Below are positions 34,843 through 43,869 of a stretch of 61,750 nucleotides of DNA, in pieces. Source of the DNA: Desulfolucanica intricata (GTDB lineage: Bacteria > Bacillota > Desulfotomaculia > Desulfotomaculales > Desulfofarciminaceae); the NCBI RefSeq assembly GCF_001592105.1, contig NZ_BCWE01000012.1, positions 1 through 61,750 of the forward strand, given 5' to 3'. The notes under the pieces were generated by a model. It was not told the origin of the DNA and ran no database searches. It saw nothing but the letters and a program-made list of their open reading frames with translations. A program made the position numbers and the translations under genes. The first letter of the stretch is position 1. The number at the start of each line of letters is the position of its first letter.

Positions 34843-34877
34843 ATTAAAAAAATAAGGCCGGTGCTATCCGCCCAGCC
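34843..34877 (-). terminator. Terminator overlapping the end of the winged helix gene
   Basis: GGCTGG / CCGGCC stem (one wobble) then TTATTTTTTT on the minus strand; the first arm is part of the last Gly codons of the gene. Confidence 0.65.
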
Positions 34878-35148
34878 CTGCTATATCTTCCATAGACAAG
34901 AATTCATTCCCTAGTCCTGTTAAACTACAAATTTTACTTTTCCCCTCAGTTGTCACATCTACCAAACCAAGAGCATATAGCTGCATAATTACGTGATCCA
35001 GAACCGCTCTTTTAACCTTAGAAGTTAACGACAACTCTTCCTTGTTCATACTGCCCTGCTCCACCAAAGCCCGCAGTACTCGTGAGGCCTCCTCCGGCAG
35101 GCGGTTATTAACCTGAACGAAATATTCAGGTAGGGTAATATGTATCAT
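34864..35148 (-). CDS. Small winged helix-like protein, conserved hypothetical
   Basis: 94 residues. Residues about 18-75 (RVLRALVEQGSMNKEELS ... KRAVLDHVIMQLYALGLVD) read like a winged helix with a recognition helix and wing (TTEGKSKICSLTGLG). No recognised effector domain. AAGGAGG ribosome site before ATG is very strong. It is bounded by terminators on both sides, so probably a single-gene unit. Could be a DNA-binding regulator, but no family name can be given with confidence. Confidence 0.6.
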   Translation of the reverse strand: MIHITLPEYFVQVNNRLPEEASRVLRALVEQGSMNKEELSLTSKVKRAVLDHVIMQLYALGLVDVTTEGKSKICSLTGLGNEFLSMEDIAGLGG

Positions 35149-35217
35149 TTCTCTACCTCCTTGTATTAGTTAGTTTATTGCTAATATTATTGTCGATTAT
35201 TTTTAAAAACATAACAT

Positions 35218-35261
35218 AAAAAGCAAAAAAGACACGCATCAACGCATCTTTTTTGCTTTTT
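35218..35261 (-). terminator. Terminator after second thioredoxin gene
   Basis: AAAAAGCAAAAAAGA / TCTTTTTTGCTTTTT arms around a 14-base loop that itself can pair (GCGTTGATGCGT). Confidence 0.85.
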
Positions 35262-35326
35262 GATATAACATATAAAAGTAGAGATAAACTATACCGCAGA
35301 ATAGTACAAGCCGGATTCCTAACTAT

Positions 35327-35662
35327 TTATATATAATTTTTAATAACCTTCTCTAATTCATCTTTATATTTAGAGCCAATCTTACGTACTTTTTCCTCAC
35401 CGTTTTTAAAAATCATGATAGTCGGGATACTATATACTTTATACTCCTTAATAATATCTTGGTTTTTATCCGCATCCAACTTGATAAATTTCATTTTACC
35501 CTCATATTCGGATGACAACTCTTCGATCATTGGAAACAGAACCTTACAAGGTAAACACCATTCCGCACCAAAGTACATCAAGATTGGAACCTGAGAATCC
35601 TTGATTAATTGCTGAAATTGTTCAAAATTTGTATCTGTAGTTATTATATTTGTACCGGCCAA
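35327..35662 (-). CDS. Thioredoxin-like protein with WCLPC active site
   Basis: 111 residues, thioredoxin fold. The active site is EWCLPCK (C36, C39) instead of WCGPC, and cis-proline segment is VYSIPTIMIFKNGEE. The altered dipeptide changes redox potential and suggests a specialised reductant. TTG start at 35662 lies 8 bases after AAGGAG; the ORF extends upstream to 35716 but without a ribosome site. Single gene with its own terminator, next to tcdA. Confidence 0.85.
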   Translation of the reverse strand: MAGTNIITTDTNFEQFQQLIKDSQVPILMYFGAEWCLPCKVLFPMIEELSSEYEGKMKFIKLDADKNQDIIKEYKVYSIPTIMIFKNGEEKVRKIGSKYKDELEKVIKNYI

Positions 35663-35778
35663 AAGTCTCGCTCCTTTCTTTAATTCAAAAGAAATAGGTA
35701 TCCTTACTCCAGCCAACTTTATTATATGTGTATATTAAATAATTGTCAATTTGTAGAAATTATCTGAAATATGCAACT

Positions 35779-36516
35779 TTAAGCATTATTTTTTAATAAA
35801 TCATTAATAACAGTCCCGGCAATTATTAACCCCATTACTGATGGTACAAAAGAAATACTGCCCGGAACTTGCTTAACACATTTTCCGGAAATATCCCCGG
35901 AATCAGCAGCGGAACTAATGTATTGGGGTTTTATAGGAACTTCTGTAGAAAAAACAACCTTTAAACCTTTTTCAAAACCGGCTTTTCGCAGCTCACGACG
36001 GATAATACGGGCTAAAGGGCATACCGATGTTTCAGAAATGTCCGCCACTCTAAACCGGGTAGGATCTAATTTATTCCCGGCACCCATCGCAGAAATAATT
36101 CTGATATCATTTTTCAAACACCTGATTATTAAATCAAGCTTACCGGGAATGTAATCTATAGCATCAATTACATAGTCAAATGGCTCTCTAAAGAATTTTT
36201 CTCCCTGTTCTGCTGAATAAAAATCTTTTACCACAGATAACTGTATTTTAGGATTAATTTTTTTAACCCGTTCAAACATTAAATCAACTTTAGCTTCACC
36301 TATAGTGTCGTTTAAGGCATGAAGCTGTCTATTTATGTTAGTAATATCAACCACATCAAAGTCCATTAAGAAAAGCGAGCCAATGCCGGCCCGGGCCAAG
36401 GCCTCGACTGCAAAAGAACCAACCCCGCCCACACCAAAAACCGCAACCTTGCTGTTTGATAATGTTTTAAGGCCTTGAGCACCAATCAAAAATTCGGTAC
36501 GTGAAAAACGATGCAA
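35779..36516 (-). CDS. tcdA: tRNA threonylcarbamoyladenosine dehydratase TcdA (ThiF/E1-like)
   Basis: 245 residues. Adenylating E1-like fold: FGVGGVGSFAVEALARAGIG near 27 binds ATP, and DxxNxNRQ is seen as DITNINRQLHAL near 57. In TcdA it cyclises t6A37 of tRNA to ct6A. Conserved cysteine near SETSVCPLARIIRREL. Position next to the 6S RNA and aspS equals Bacillus yrvM. TTG start preceded by GGGAGG. Confidence 0.92.
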   Translation of the reverse strand: MHRFSRTEFLIGAQGLKTLSNSKVAVFGVGGVGSFAVEALARAGIGSLFLMDFDVVDITNINRQLHALNDTIGEAKVDLMFERVKKINPKIQLSVVKDFYSAEQGEKFFREPFDYVIDAIDYIPGKLDLIIRCLKNDIRIISAMGAGNKLDPTRFRVADISETSVCPLARIIRRELRKAGFEKGLKVVFSTEVPIKPQYISSAADSGDISGKCVKQVPGSISFVPSVMGLIIAGTVINDLLKNNA

Positions 36517-36550
36517 CTAAAATCCTCCCTTTTTATAAATGATTTTACAT

Positions 36551-36750
36551 AAAAGGGCATTAAAATACCCCACCGATGCCGTTATCCCCAAAGTTTCTTG
36601 AACTCCGCTCTCGCAGGTGGGTGCCCTCCTGACTGCTTTATGTTCCCTCTATAATAAATAGAGGCTTACAAGCCACAGTCAGAGCCCGGACTCCCTAAGT
36701 AAATGTGTTGGCTCAAAACTTCAAGGAAGATACGCACACAGTAGGGTGTA
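36551..36750 (-). ncRNA. ssrS: 6S RNA (SsrS/BsrA-type)
   Basis: The 400-base gap between tcdA and aspS is the known place of 6S-1 RNA in Firmicutes. On the minus strand the sequence folds into a long rod: CTTGAA pairs with TTCAAG, GGGCTCTGACTG with CAGTCAGGAGGGC, an apical hairpin GCCTCT/AGAGG, with a large internal bulge between, the open-promoter mimic that holds RNA polymerase. It ends in a small hairpin GGGTA/TGCCC followed by TTTT. Ends are approximate. An AT-rich promoter-like TTGATA lies upstream near 36800. Confidence 0.75.
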
Positions 36751-36922
36751 TGTTTATTAATATTTTATTAAATTTTGATTAAGGATTTATCAAGATTATG
36801 TTAACACAGAGCGTTTATATTTGCAAGTATTAAAAGACATATCCCCGACCGCTTGCTCTTTATTTAAGTTTATACCAAAGATCTACATTTATTCTACAAC
36901 TAATATACTAAAATATACTAAT

Positions 36923-38719
36923 TTATGCTTTTTTTATGTCCATCTTTATATGCAATTCCTTAAGTTGTTTCCGAGCAACCTCAGATGGAGCCTGCGTCAT
37001 TAAGTCAGTGGCACTTTGTGTTTTGGGAAATGCAATCACATCTCTAATGGATTTCTTTCCTGCCAGTAACATTAGTAATCGGTCAAAGCCAAATGCAAGT
37101 CCACCATGCGGGGGTGTCCCGAATTCAAAGGCTTCCAGCATAAAACCAAATTTCTCCTGGGCTTCTTCTTCCGACAAACCAATGGCAGCAAACATTTTTT
37201 CCTGTACATCCCGCCGGTGAATACGAATGCTCCCGCCACCTACCTCTATACCGTTTAGCACCAGGTCATAGGCCTTGGCCCGGACTTTACCGGGATCACT
37301 CTCCAATAAAGTAATATCTTCATCCTTAGGAGCAGTAAACGGGTGATGCATTGCTGTAAATCTTTTTTCTTCCGAATCATAGGTGAGCAGCGGAAAATCA
37401 GTAATCCAGACAAAATTATTTACACCCTTAGGAATTATATCTAATCTGTCAGCCAGGTGTAAGCGCAAAGCACCCAGTGCATCGGCAACCACTTCCGGAC
37501 TATCCGCTACAAAAAGCAGTAGATCCCCTGCTTCTCCCATAAAACGCTGAACTATAGTGTTTAGCTCATCCTCCGAGAAAAACTTAGCAATAGGAGATTT
37601 TACTCCGTTTTCATTAACAATCAGATAAGCCAACCCTTTGGATTTATAAATAGAGGCAAAGGCAGTAAGATCATCTATTTCTTTCCTGCTTAAACTACCG
37701 CAGCCCTTAGCGTTAATTCCTTTTACCTGACCGCCGTTTTTTATAGCACTGGCAAAAACCTTAAAATTACAATCGGCAGCAATATCAGATATATCACAAA
37801 GTTCCATTCCAAAACGAGTATCCGGCTTATCTGATCCAAACCTGTCTATAGCCTCCTGATAAGTAAGCCTTGGAAAAGGAGTTTTTACATCTAAACCTAC
37901 TGTTTCCCAATATAAACGGGCTACCATTTTTTCCATCAATGATAAAACATCTTCAACATCTACAAAAGACATTTCTAAATCAATTTGGGTAAACTCCGGC
38001 TGCCGGTCTGCCCGCAAATCCTCATCGCGGAAGCAGCGAACAATCTGATAATACCTCTCCATCCCGGCTACCATCAAAATTTGTTTAAAAATCTGAGGTG
38101 ATTGGGGTAAAGCATAGAATTTTCCGGGATTTATACGACTAGGTACAAGGTAATCCCGGGCCCCTTCCGGTGTACTTTTTGTTAACATAGGTGTTTCAAT
38201 TTCCCAAAATCCATTTTCATCTAAAAAATCCCGGACTACTTTGTTGGCTTTATGTCTCAGGTACATACTGCGCTGCATTTCCGGACGCCGTAAATCCAGG
38301 TACCGGTAACGCAATCTGATATTTTCATCTACATCTATACCATCTTCGATATAAAAGGGCGGAGTTTTGGCTATATTTAAAACCCTTAGTTCGTAACAAA
38401 TTACCTCTATCTCACCGGTAGATAAATTGGGGTTTTCAGTTCCCTCAGGACGACCCCGTACTTCTCCTATCACCGCCAGTACATATTCACTGCGAATTGA
38501 CTCCCCTTTATGAAAAGCTTCTTGCGCCAAATCAGGGCTAAAAACAACCTGTACCAGACCGGTACGGTCACGTAAATCAACAAAAATTAAGCCTCCATGA
38601 TCTCTTCTCTTTTGCACCCAACCCGTTAAAACCACTGATTGCCCGATATGATCTTTATTTATGCTGCCACAATAGTGAGTACGTTTTAAACCCTGCATAG
38701 TTTCAGCTGCAATTGTCAT
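36923..38719 (-). CDS. aspS: Aspartyl-tRNA synthetase (possibly Asp/Asn)
   Basis: 598 residues of bacterial type with GAD insertion: [30 protein letters not shown] (OB fold) in pieces, motif 2 region [18 protein letters not shown] near 215 and motif 3 [13 protein letters not shown] near 560. Start: the frame opens at GTG 38737, which lies within the GGAGGAGG ribosome site, so the ATG at 38719 is chosen. It follows hisS by 25 bases and shares its T-box control. Whether it also charges tRNA-Asn depends on asnS elsewhere. Confidence 0.96.
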   Translation of the reverse strand: MTIAAETMQGLKRTHYCGSINKDHIGQSVVLTGWVQKRRDHGGLIFVDLRDRTGLVQVVFSPDLAQEAFHKGESIRSEYVLAVIGEVRGRPEGTENPNLSTGEIEVICYELRVLNIAKTPPFYIEDGIDVDENIRLRYRYLDLRRPEMQRSMYLRHKANKVVRDFLDENGFWEIETPMLTKSTPEGARDYLVPSRINPGKFYALPQSPQIFKQILMVAGMERYYQIVRCFRDEDLRADRQPEFTQIDLEMSFVDVEDVLSLMEKMVARLYWETVGLDVKTPFPRLTYQEAIDRFGSDKPDTRFGMELCDISDIAADCNFKVFASAIKNGGQVKGINAKGCGSLSRKEIDDLTAFASIYKSKGLAYLIVNENGVKSPIAKFFSEDELNTIVQRFMGEAGDLLLFVADSPEVVADALGALRLHLADRLDIIPKGVNNFVWITDFPLLTYDSEEKRFTAMHHPFTAPKDEDITLLESDPGKVRAKAYDLVLNGIEVGGGSIRIHRRDVQEKMFAAIGLSEEEAQEKFGFMLEAFEFGTPPHGGLAFGFDRLLMLLAGKKSIRDVIAFPKTQSATDLMTQAPSEVARKQLKELHIKMDIKKA

Positions 38720-38744
38720 ATTTTCTTCCTCCTCCACAAAATTA

Positions 38745-40004
38745 CTAAAACAAATTTTGTATATATTCTACAACTTGATTTATATAAACATTTTCTTGCT
38801 GGCCGGTAGACATATTTTTTACTACCAGCATACCCTGTTCCAATTCAGCCTCTCCAACAATAACCGTAAAACGTGCAGCAGTTTTACCTGCATATTTCAT
38901 TTGTGCCTTAAGGCTTCTGCCCAAATAATCTTTGTCCGCAGCAAACCCCGCCTGGCGAAATTTAAATAATATTTTAAAGGCTAACTCTTGGGCACCTGTA
39001 CCGGCTGCAGCCACAAAAATTTGCAGTTGTTCGGAAGTAGGAAATTTAATTCCTTGATTTTCCGCAATTAAAATAACTCTTTCCAATCCAATCGCATAAC
39101 CTATTCCCGGGGTCGGCTTGCCACCACACATTTCTACCAAACCATTATATCTTCCACCACCGCCAATAGAATTTTGAGCCCCGATATCTCTGGTCATTAT
39201 CTCGAAAGCAGTGTGGGTGTAATAGTCAAGTCCACGAACTAAAGACGGGTCAACCACAAAGGGAATTCCCAGGATTTCTAAGTGTTTTTTAACCATTGAA
39301 AAATGTTCACCACAATCCGGGCAAAGGCAGCCCAGCGTAGTTGGAGCCCCTGCACCTAATTCCTGACAACGGGGATTTTTACAATCCAGTATACGTAATG
39401 GATTGCGTTCAAATCTTCCCTGGCAATTAGGACAAAACTCACCATAATAAGGCCTTAAGTGTTCCTGAAGCTTGTTCCGTAAAGTCGGACGGCACTCAGG
39501 ACAACCCACGCTGTTAATATGTAATTCCAAATCTCTTAAACCAAGGCGCTTATAAAAATCCATAGCCATAGCCATTACTTCCGCGTCCAAAGCCGGATCA
39601 TTAGAACCCAAAACCTCCACTCCAAATTGATGAAACTGTCGAAAACGACCGGCCTGTGGTCGGTCATAGCGAAACATCGGCCCGGTATAATAAAGCTTCA
39701 CCGGCTGTGGCCCCGCAAAAAGCTTATCCTCCAAATAGGCCCTTACAGCAGAAGCCGTGCCCTCAGGCCGCAGGGTAATACTCCTTTCGCCACGGTCAAT
39801 AAAGGTATACATTTCTTTCTCTACAATATCCGTGGTCTCTCCGACACCCCGCTGAAAAAGTTCCGTATGTTCAAAAATTGGGGTGCGTATTTCTTCAAAA
39901 CCATATTCATAACAAATTTGCCCAATAATCTTTTCTATGTACCGCCACTTTTCCACTTCGCCGGGCAGTATATCATTAGTCCCTCTCGGACGTGAGGTCA
40001 GCAT
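38745..40004 (-). CDS. hisS: Histidyl-tRNA synthetase
   Basis: 419 residues, class II. Typical start [13 protein letters not shown], motif 1/2 regions and HisA/HisB motifs ([14 protein letters not shown] near 260, [14 protein letters not shown] near 285), C-terminal anticodon domain. A zinc-like cysteine set ([16 protein letters not shown]) lies in the insertion. ATG 40004 with AAAGGGGG upstream gives usual length; the longer frame to 40046 runs into the leader. First gene of the hisS-aspS operon behind a T-box. Confidence 0.96.
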   Translation of the reverse strand: MLTSRPRGTNDILPGEVEKWRYIEKIIGQICYEYGFEEIRTPIFEHTELFQRGVGETTDIVEKEMYTFIDRGERSITLRPEGTASAVRAYLEDKLFAGPQPVKLYYTGPMFRYDRPQAGRFRQFHQFGVEVLGSNDPALDAEVMAMAMDFYKRLGLRDLELHINSVGCPECRPTLRNKLQEHLRPYYGEFCPNCQGRFERNPLRILDCKNPRCQELGAGAPTTLGCLCPDCGEHFSMVKKHLEILGIPFVVDPSLVRGLDYYTHTAFEIMTRDIGAQNSIGGGGRYNGLVEMCGGKPTPGIGYAIGLERVILIAENQGIKFPTSEQLQIFVAAAGTGAQELAFKILFKFRQAGFAADKDYLGRSLKAQMKYAGKTAARFTVIVGEAELEQGMLVVKNMSTGQQENVYINQVVEYIQNLF

Positions 40005-40084
40005 AAAAAAGCCCCCTTTTAGCAATAATTCTAACGTAAAAATCATAATTCCTATAACAACTTTAGAAATAAACCAGGGTATTC

Positions 40085-40370
40085 ATCCTTATCTAAAAAT
40101 ATAAAAAATCCCGGCCCCGGCATGAGTAATCATTGCCAGGGACGGGAGTTTCCCGCGGTACCACCCTGATTGGACAGCTGTTAAGCCATAATCCCACTTA
40201 AAGACCTTTAACGGGGCCTACCCGTCTCTTTCTACTTAAAAACAATTTTTTCGAAAGATCACTCACGGGTGTCTTTCAACGCTCCTATTGGAGACAGGCT
40301 TTCAGTCTATGGCCCGTCCTCCCTGCCCAATGAAAAATCGTTTACTTCGCCCGTTCCTCGCTTTAATTAA
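40085..40370 (-). promoter_or_regulatory. T-box leader of hisS-aspS, specifier GACAC
   Basis: The T-box sequence AGGGTGGTACCGCG is read on the minus strand (about 40167-40153), part of the antiterminator, followed by the terminator hairpin 40101-40147 with a T-run. Stem I precedes it, with the AGTA-type element GAAGTAAACG near its base and the specifier loop segment GAAAGACACC at 40269-40277. GAC (Asp) is followed by the usual purine; CAC (His) overlaps it. Uncharged tRNA pairing at both specifier and UGGN bulge would stop termination and raise synthetase synthesis. Confidence 0.93.
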
Positions 40371-40397
40371 TTTTTTACTTTATTTATCCCCTGAACA

Positions 40398-40426
40398 ATT
40401 TTAAGAAAAAAAAACTTCTTTGTCAA
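40398..40426 (-). promoter_or_regulatory. Promoter of the hisS-aspS T-box leader
   Basis: TTGACA (40426-40421), exactly 17-base spacer, TAAAAT (40403-40398) on the minus strand, about 25 bases before stem I. The 220 bases from here to the DUF896 gene are AT-rich and hold the divergent promoter region. Confidence 0.82.
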
Positions 40427-40655
40427 TATTTCCACATATAAACTTTTATGAACAAAGGATCCCTGTTAGATATTTAAAAAATATTAACCTCCGGATAAAC
40501 CATGTGCTAATTATTCCCGAAACACATCTTTTCATAATCAACCTTAACCGGGAATGGTAATAGCATTTTTCTAAAGTCAAAAGCATGTTATATCCTGCAA
40601 ATCTAATGTTTTTATAATATAATCGCTTGAGTTATAATGATATTGAGGTGATATG

Positions 40656-40889
40656 ATGATAACAAAAGATCTAATTGAACGAATAAACGAGCTTTCCAGA
40701 AAACAAAGAAGTGTTGGACTGACTGAGGATGAAAAAAATGAGCAAACAAAACTAAGGGAGAAATATTTACAGGGAATTAGAAAGCAAGTAATTGATAGTT
40801 TAGAGGCCATGAAAATAGCAGCCAAAAAACACGACAAATCCTGTTCCTGCGGGCACTGTCACCCTAACAGCCCGGAAAAAAAACATTGA
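40656..40889 (+). CDS. DUF896 (YnzC-family) protein
   Basis: 77 residues, starting MITKDLIERINELSRKQRSVGLT, the well-conserved DUF896 two-helix core (KEQ-like segment LTEDEKNEQTKLREKYL). Tail is unusual, with C-S-C-G-H-C and histidines (SCSCGHCHPN), a possible metal knuckle beyond the common core. Function of the family is unknown; Bacillus YnzC/YneA-operon relatives are linked to SOS. The second ATG (40656) lies 5 bases from GAGGTG, the first one only 2, so the second is chosen. A TATAAT box sits at 40633-40638. Confidence 0.82.
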   Translation: MITKDLIERINELSRKQRSVGLTEDEKNEQTKLREKYLQGIRKQVIDSLEAMKIAAKKHDKSCSCGHCHPNSPEKKH

Positions 40890-40908
40890 TCAAAGGCCAG
40901 TGATAAAT

Positions 40909-41613
40909 ATGTTTAAAGCAATATTATTTGATCTGGACGGCACCCTTCTCCCTATGGATTTAGATGAATTCGTCCGACATTATTTCAGCTTATTGACAGA
41001 AAAACTTGCTTATCTGATTAACCCTGAGTTAATGTATCAATCTATCCTGACTGCAACAAAAGCTATGATCCAAAGTACTGAACCTGACAAATCTAATGAG
41101 ACCGTATTTTTTGATACTTTTTTACCGCTGGTGAAATTATCGGAAGACACCTTAAGACCAGCGTTTGACCAATTTTATCAAAACGAATTCAAAAAATTAA
41201 GAAAATATACTACTACCCATACCATAGTCAAAGACATTTTAGAGCATTTAACAAACAAGGGGTACCGGCTTGCTCTGGCCACTAACCCCCTGTTTCCTGC
41301 CCCTGCGGTAACTGAACGGATGAAATGGGCCGGTATCGCCGATTATCCCTGGGAATTAATAACCTCCTATGAGAACAGTCATTTTTGTAAACCCAACCCC
41401 AATTACTATCAAGAAATTTTAAACAAACTAAAACTGGAGCCTGAAGAGTGTTTAATGGTAGGTAATGACACCGGAGAGGATTTATCGGCAGCTCAACTGG
41501 GAATAAAAACTTACTTAATAACCGACCATCTCATTGATCGAGGCAATTCTCAATGGAAAGAAAATTACAGAGGTACCATAAAAGATTTTGCCGACTTTGT
41601 TAAGGTTTTATAA
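40909..41613 (+). CDS. HAD-superfamily hydrolase
   Basis: About 234 residues. Motif I FDLDGTLLPMDLDEFV at the start, motif II ATNPLFPAPAV near 125, a lysine in HFCKPNPNYY near 165 (motif III) and motif IV VGNDTGEDLSAAQLG near 185. The helical cap between I and II marks a C1-type phosphatase; substrate unknown. The frame opens at GTG 40900 but ATG 40909 immediately precedes the conserved motif; neither has a strong ribosome site. It follows the DUF896 gene by about 20 bases and probably shares its transcript. Confidence 0.75.
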   Translation: MFKAILFDLDGTLLPMDLDEFVRHYFSLLTEKLAYLINPELMYQSILTATKAMIQSTEPDKSNETVFFDTFLPLVKLSEDTLRPAFDQFYQNEFKKLRKYTTTHTIVKDILEHLTNKGYRLALATNPLFPAPAVTERMKWAGIADYPWELITSYENSHFCKPNPNYYQEILNKLKLEPEECLMVGNDTGEDLSAAQLGIKTYLITDHLIDRGNSQWKENYRGTIKDFADFVKVL

Positions 41614-41617
41614 ATCT

Positions 41618-41654
41618 CAAAACACACCTTTTTATTGCAGGGTGTGTTTTTTTT
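41618..41654 (+). terminator. Terminator after HAD gene
   Basis: AAAACACACC / GGGTGTGTTTT stem then T-run. It isolates the following KaiC cassette as its own unit, whose promoter must lie in the 108 bases to 41762 (not clearly seen). Confidence 0.92.
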
Positions 41655-41762
41655 GCCATAATAGAAAAACTTTTTAAAATATTCCCATAAAAAAAGGTTA
41701 ACTGGAAAGTCTTGTCGAAGTTAATAATGTTTACTCTTTTAGGAAAAAGGGGGGAACTTTTT

Positions 41763-43139
41763 ATGCGGAAAATAAATACCGGTATAACAGGCCTGGACGA
41801 TTTATTATATGGCGGCATTGTTCAGGGTAACTGTGTTCTTATTCAGGGGATACCCGGTGCCGGTAAAACAACCCTGGGAATAGAATTTATTTACCGGGGA
41901 ATTACCCAATATAATGAACCGGGGGTTATTATTACTTGCGAACAGTTTCCAGAGTCTATTTATCGTGATGCTTTAAATTTCGGCTGGGATCTCAGGAAAT
42001 TGGAAAGCATCAATATGTTACGAATTGTTTGCACCTCACCGGAAGTGTTAATGGATACAGAAAGTGGTTTACTGGAAGACGTAGTAGCCGAGGTCGGAGC
42101 TAAGAGAATTTTAGTTGACAGCATCAGTCATTTTCGCAATGCCATTGGGGATCCTTTAGAGCTTCGGAGAGCTGTGTACAGCTTTTGTAACGGCCTACGC
42201 AAGCTGGGACTAACTGCTTTTCTGGTAAAAGAACAGGAAAACACAACAGACGGGCACTACGATTTTGAGGAGTATGTATTAGACGCTGTAATTTCTATGA
42301 AAAACATAGAAGGGCCTGCTTATCATAGGGACCGGCTCCTGGAAATTACTAAAACCAGGGGCCAGGAACATATCTCAGGCAAACATTCCTTCAGAATTAC
42401 TTCAGACGGAATAAAAGTGTTTGCTTTGCAGGGATTAATTAATTCAATTAAGTTCTCAAACTATTCTGATTATATCATATCTACCGGAATTTCCGGTTTA
42501 GACGATATTTTAAACGGGGGGTTTCCCCGGGGAATATCAGTAGCTGTAATTGGTAATTCAGGAACAGGTAAAACTGTATTAGGACTGCAGTATCTAATTA
42601 AGGGAGCCTTAGCAGGAGATCGAGGTGTTCTTTTTTCCTGTGAAGAATCCTTTGAACACTTGGTCGGAAATGCACATAGATTTGGGTGGGATCTAAAAGA
42701 TCTTCATAATCGGAATATCGTAAAATTATTATACCAATCTTTTATTGAAACCGAAATCGATAAAAGTATTATCGAGATTGGTAAAGCAGTTAAATCAATA
42801 GGTGCTGCACGGGTAGTAATAGACTCTATCCCCGGGCTAATCTCCAGGGTAAATGATTCCATGCTGCTGCGAGAAAAGTTTTATTATCTGGCTACCTATC
42901 TAAATAGTTTAGGCTGCACCACACTTCTTTTAGGCAGTGAGCTGGATATCGGCAAATTAGAGCTTCTGCAGTCTATTGTCCAAGGCACAATCCTGTTAAA
43001 ATCAACACTTAATAATAATAGGCGTTTCAGACATATTGAACTATATAAAATGCGCGGTGTTAATCATATGACCGGTAATCACCTGATGCAAATTAATGAA
43101 CAGGGTATTCAAGTATACCCTCGAGTGGGGGGATGGTAA
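41763..43139 (+). CDS. KaiC-like protein with two RecA-type ATPase domains
   Basis: 458 residues. Two KaiC domains in tandem: first about 3-225 with Walker A GIPGAGKTT (29-37) and Walker B RILVDS (115-120); second about 235-455 with GNSGTGKT (264-271) and VVIDS. Both start with the TGI(T/S)GLDD motif. The KaiC catalytic Glu pair reads EQ in domain 1 (residues 60-61) and EE in domain 2 (294-295). No KaiA or KaiB gene is nearby, so a clock role is unlikely; archaeal and bacterial KaiC relatives act in signalling. ATG 41763 follows GGGGGG; longer frame to 41712 has no ribosome site. First gene of a five-gene cassette. Confidence 0.88.
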   Translation: MRKINTGITGLDDLLYGGIVQGNCVLIQGIPGAGKTTLGIEFIYRGITQYNEPGVIITCEQFPESIYRDALNFGWDLRKLESINMLRIVCTSPEVLMDTESGLLEDVVAEVGAKRILVDSISHFRNAIGDPLELRRAVYSFCNGLRKLGLTAFLVKEQENTTDGHYDFEEYVLDAVISMKNIEGPAYHRDRLLEITKTRGQEHISGKHSFRITSDGIKVFALQGLINSIKFSNYSDYIISTGISGLDDILNGGFPRGISVAVIGNSGTGKTVLGLQYLIKGALAGDRGVLFSCEESFEHLVGNAHRFGWDLKDLHNRNIVKLLYQSFIETEIDKSIIEIGKAVKSIGAARVVIDSIPGLISRVNDSMLLREKFYYLATYLNSLGCTTLLLGSELDIGKLELLQSIVQGTILLKSTLNNNRRFRHIELYKMRGVNHMTGNHLMQINEQGIQVYPRVGGW

Positions 43140-43140
43140 T

Positions 43141-43869
43141 ATGCCGGAAACTGACCGTGCCTTCTTAGGAGTTGAAGGTTTAGATCAAATCTTAACTGAA
43201 GGTTTAAGTTTCGGTTCTCAAATTATGGTGCAGGGTGATACAGGTGTGGGTAAAACCGTTTTAGCCGGTGATTTCATTAAAGAAGGCTTACACTGTGGAG
43301 ATACCTGTATTTATATCGCCTGTGACGAACCTCCCGAGGCCATGCGCCAACATCTTTTAAGTTTTAATGTAGGTACCCGGGCCTATGAAAAAGCCGGGCG
43401 GCTTATTTTAGTTGATGCCTACGAAGAAGAACAAAGTACAGAGAAGTATTGCATTTCCGATTTAAGTAATCTGGAAAAATTCTTTTATCTTGAAAAACAA
43501 ATTTTAAATGACTATAAAAATAAAAAAGTAAGACTTGTAGTGGACAGTCTCAGCACCCTTTTAACTACCGCACCTGCTGAAGACATCTTGGAGTTTCACA
43601 GAAGCCGGTTGAAGTACCTGCGTAAGAACAATATATTAACCATGGATATTTTCGTTCACGGGGTTCTGGACGATAAAATAATGACTATTTCCAGCCATCT
43701 TTATAATGTTATTCTTAAGATGAATTTTGGCGGCTCACCGGCACACCCGGTTCGAATGATTCAAATCGGTAAAGTACGAAGCCAGCGTTTTGTAGCTGCT
43801 CAGTATATGTTCAACATCAGCCCTACTTTCGGAATAATAGTGGCTAATGATATGGAGGTGGGTATATGA
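43141..43869 (+). CDS. KaiC-like protein with a single RecA-type ATPase domain
   Basis: 242 residues, RAD55/KaiC-like. Walker A GDTGVGKT (33-40), Walker B RLVVDS (131-136) and the start EGLDQILTEGLSFGSQI. The residues at the KaiC glutamate-pair site read CDEPPEAM (DE near 62-63). Family members couple ATP hydrolysis to partner proteins; partners may be the double KaiC upstream and the V4R protein downstream. Start ATG 43141 after GGGGGGATGG, 1 base after the preceding stop; its stop overlaps the next start by ATGA. Might also be viewed as a MEDS-type sensory ATPase. Confidence 0.85.
   Translation: MPETDRAFLGVEGLDQILTEGLSFGSQIMVQGDTGVGKTVLAGDFIKEGLHCGDTCIYIACDEPPEAMRQHLLSFNVGTRAYEKAGRLILVDAYEEEQSTEKYCISDLSNLEKFFYLEKQILNDYKNKKVRLVVDSLSTLLTTAPAEDILEFHRSRLKYLRKNNILTMDIFVHGVLDDKIMTISSHLYNVILKMNFGGSPAHPVRMIQIGKVRSQRFVAAQYMFNISPTFGIIVANDMEVGI

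Noticed and set aside
36540-36770. Protein-coding gene in the tcdA-aspS gap.
   Set aside because: No ORF with ribosome site; paired structure and location fit 6S RNA.
41763-43869. Kai circadian clock.
   Set aside because: No KaiA or KaiB gene is next to the KaiC-like genes and the domain glutamates differ; a signalling use is more likely.
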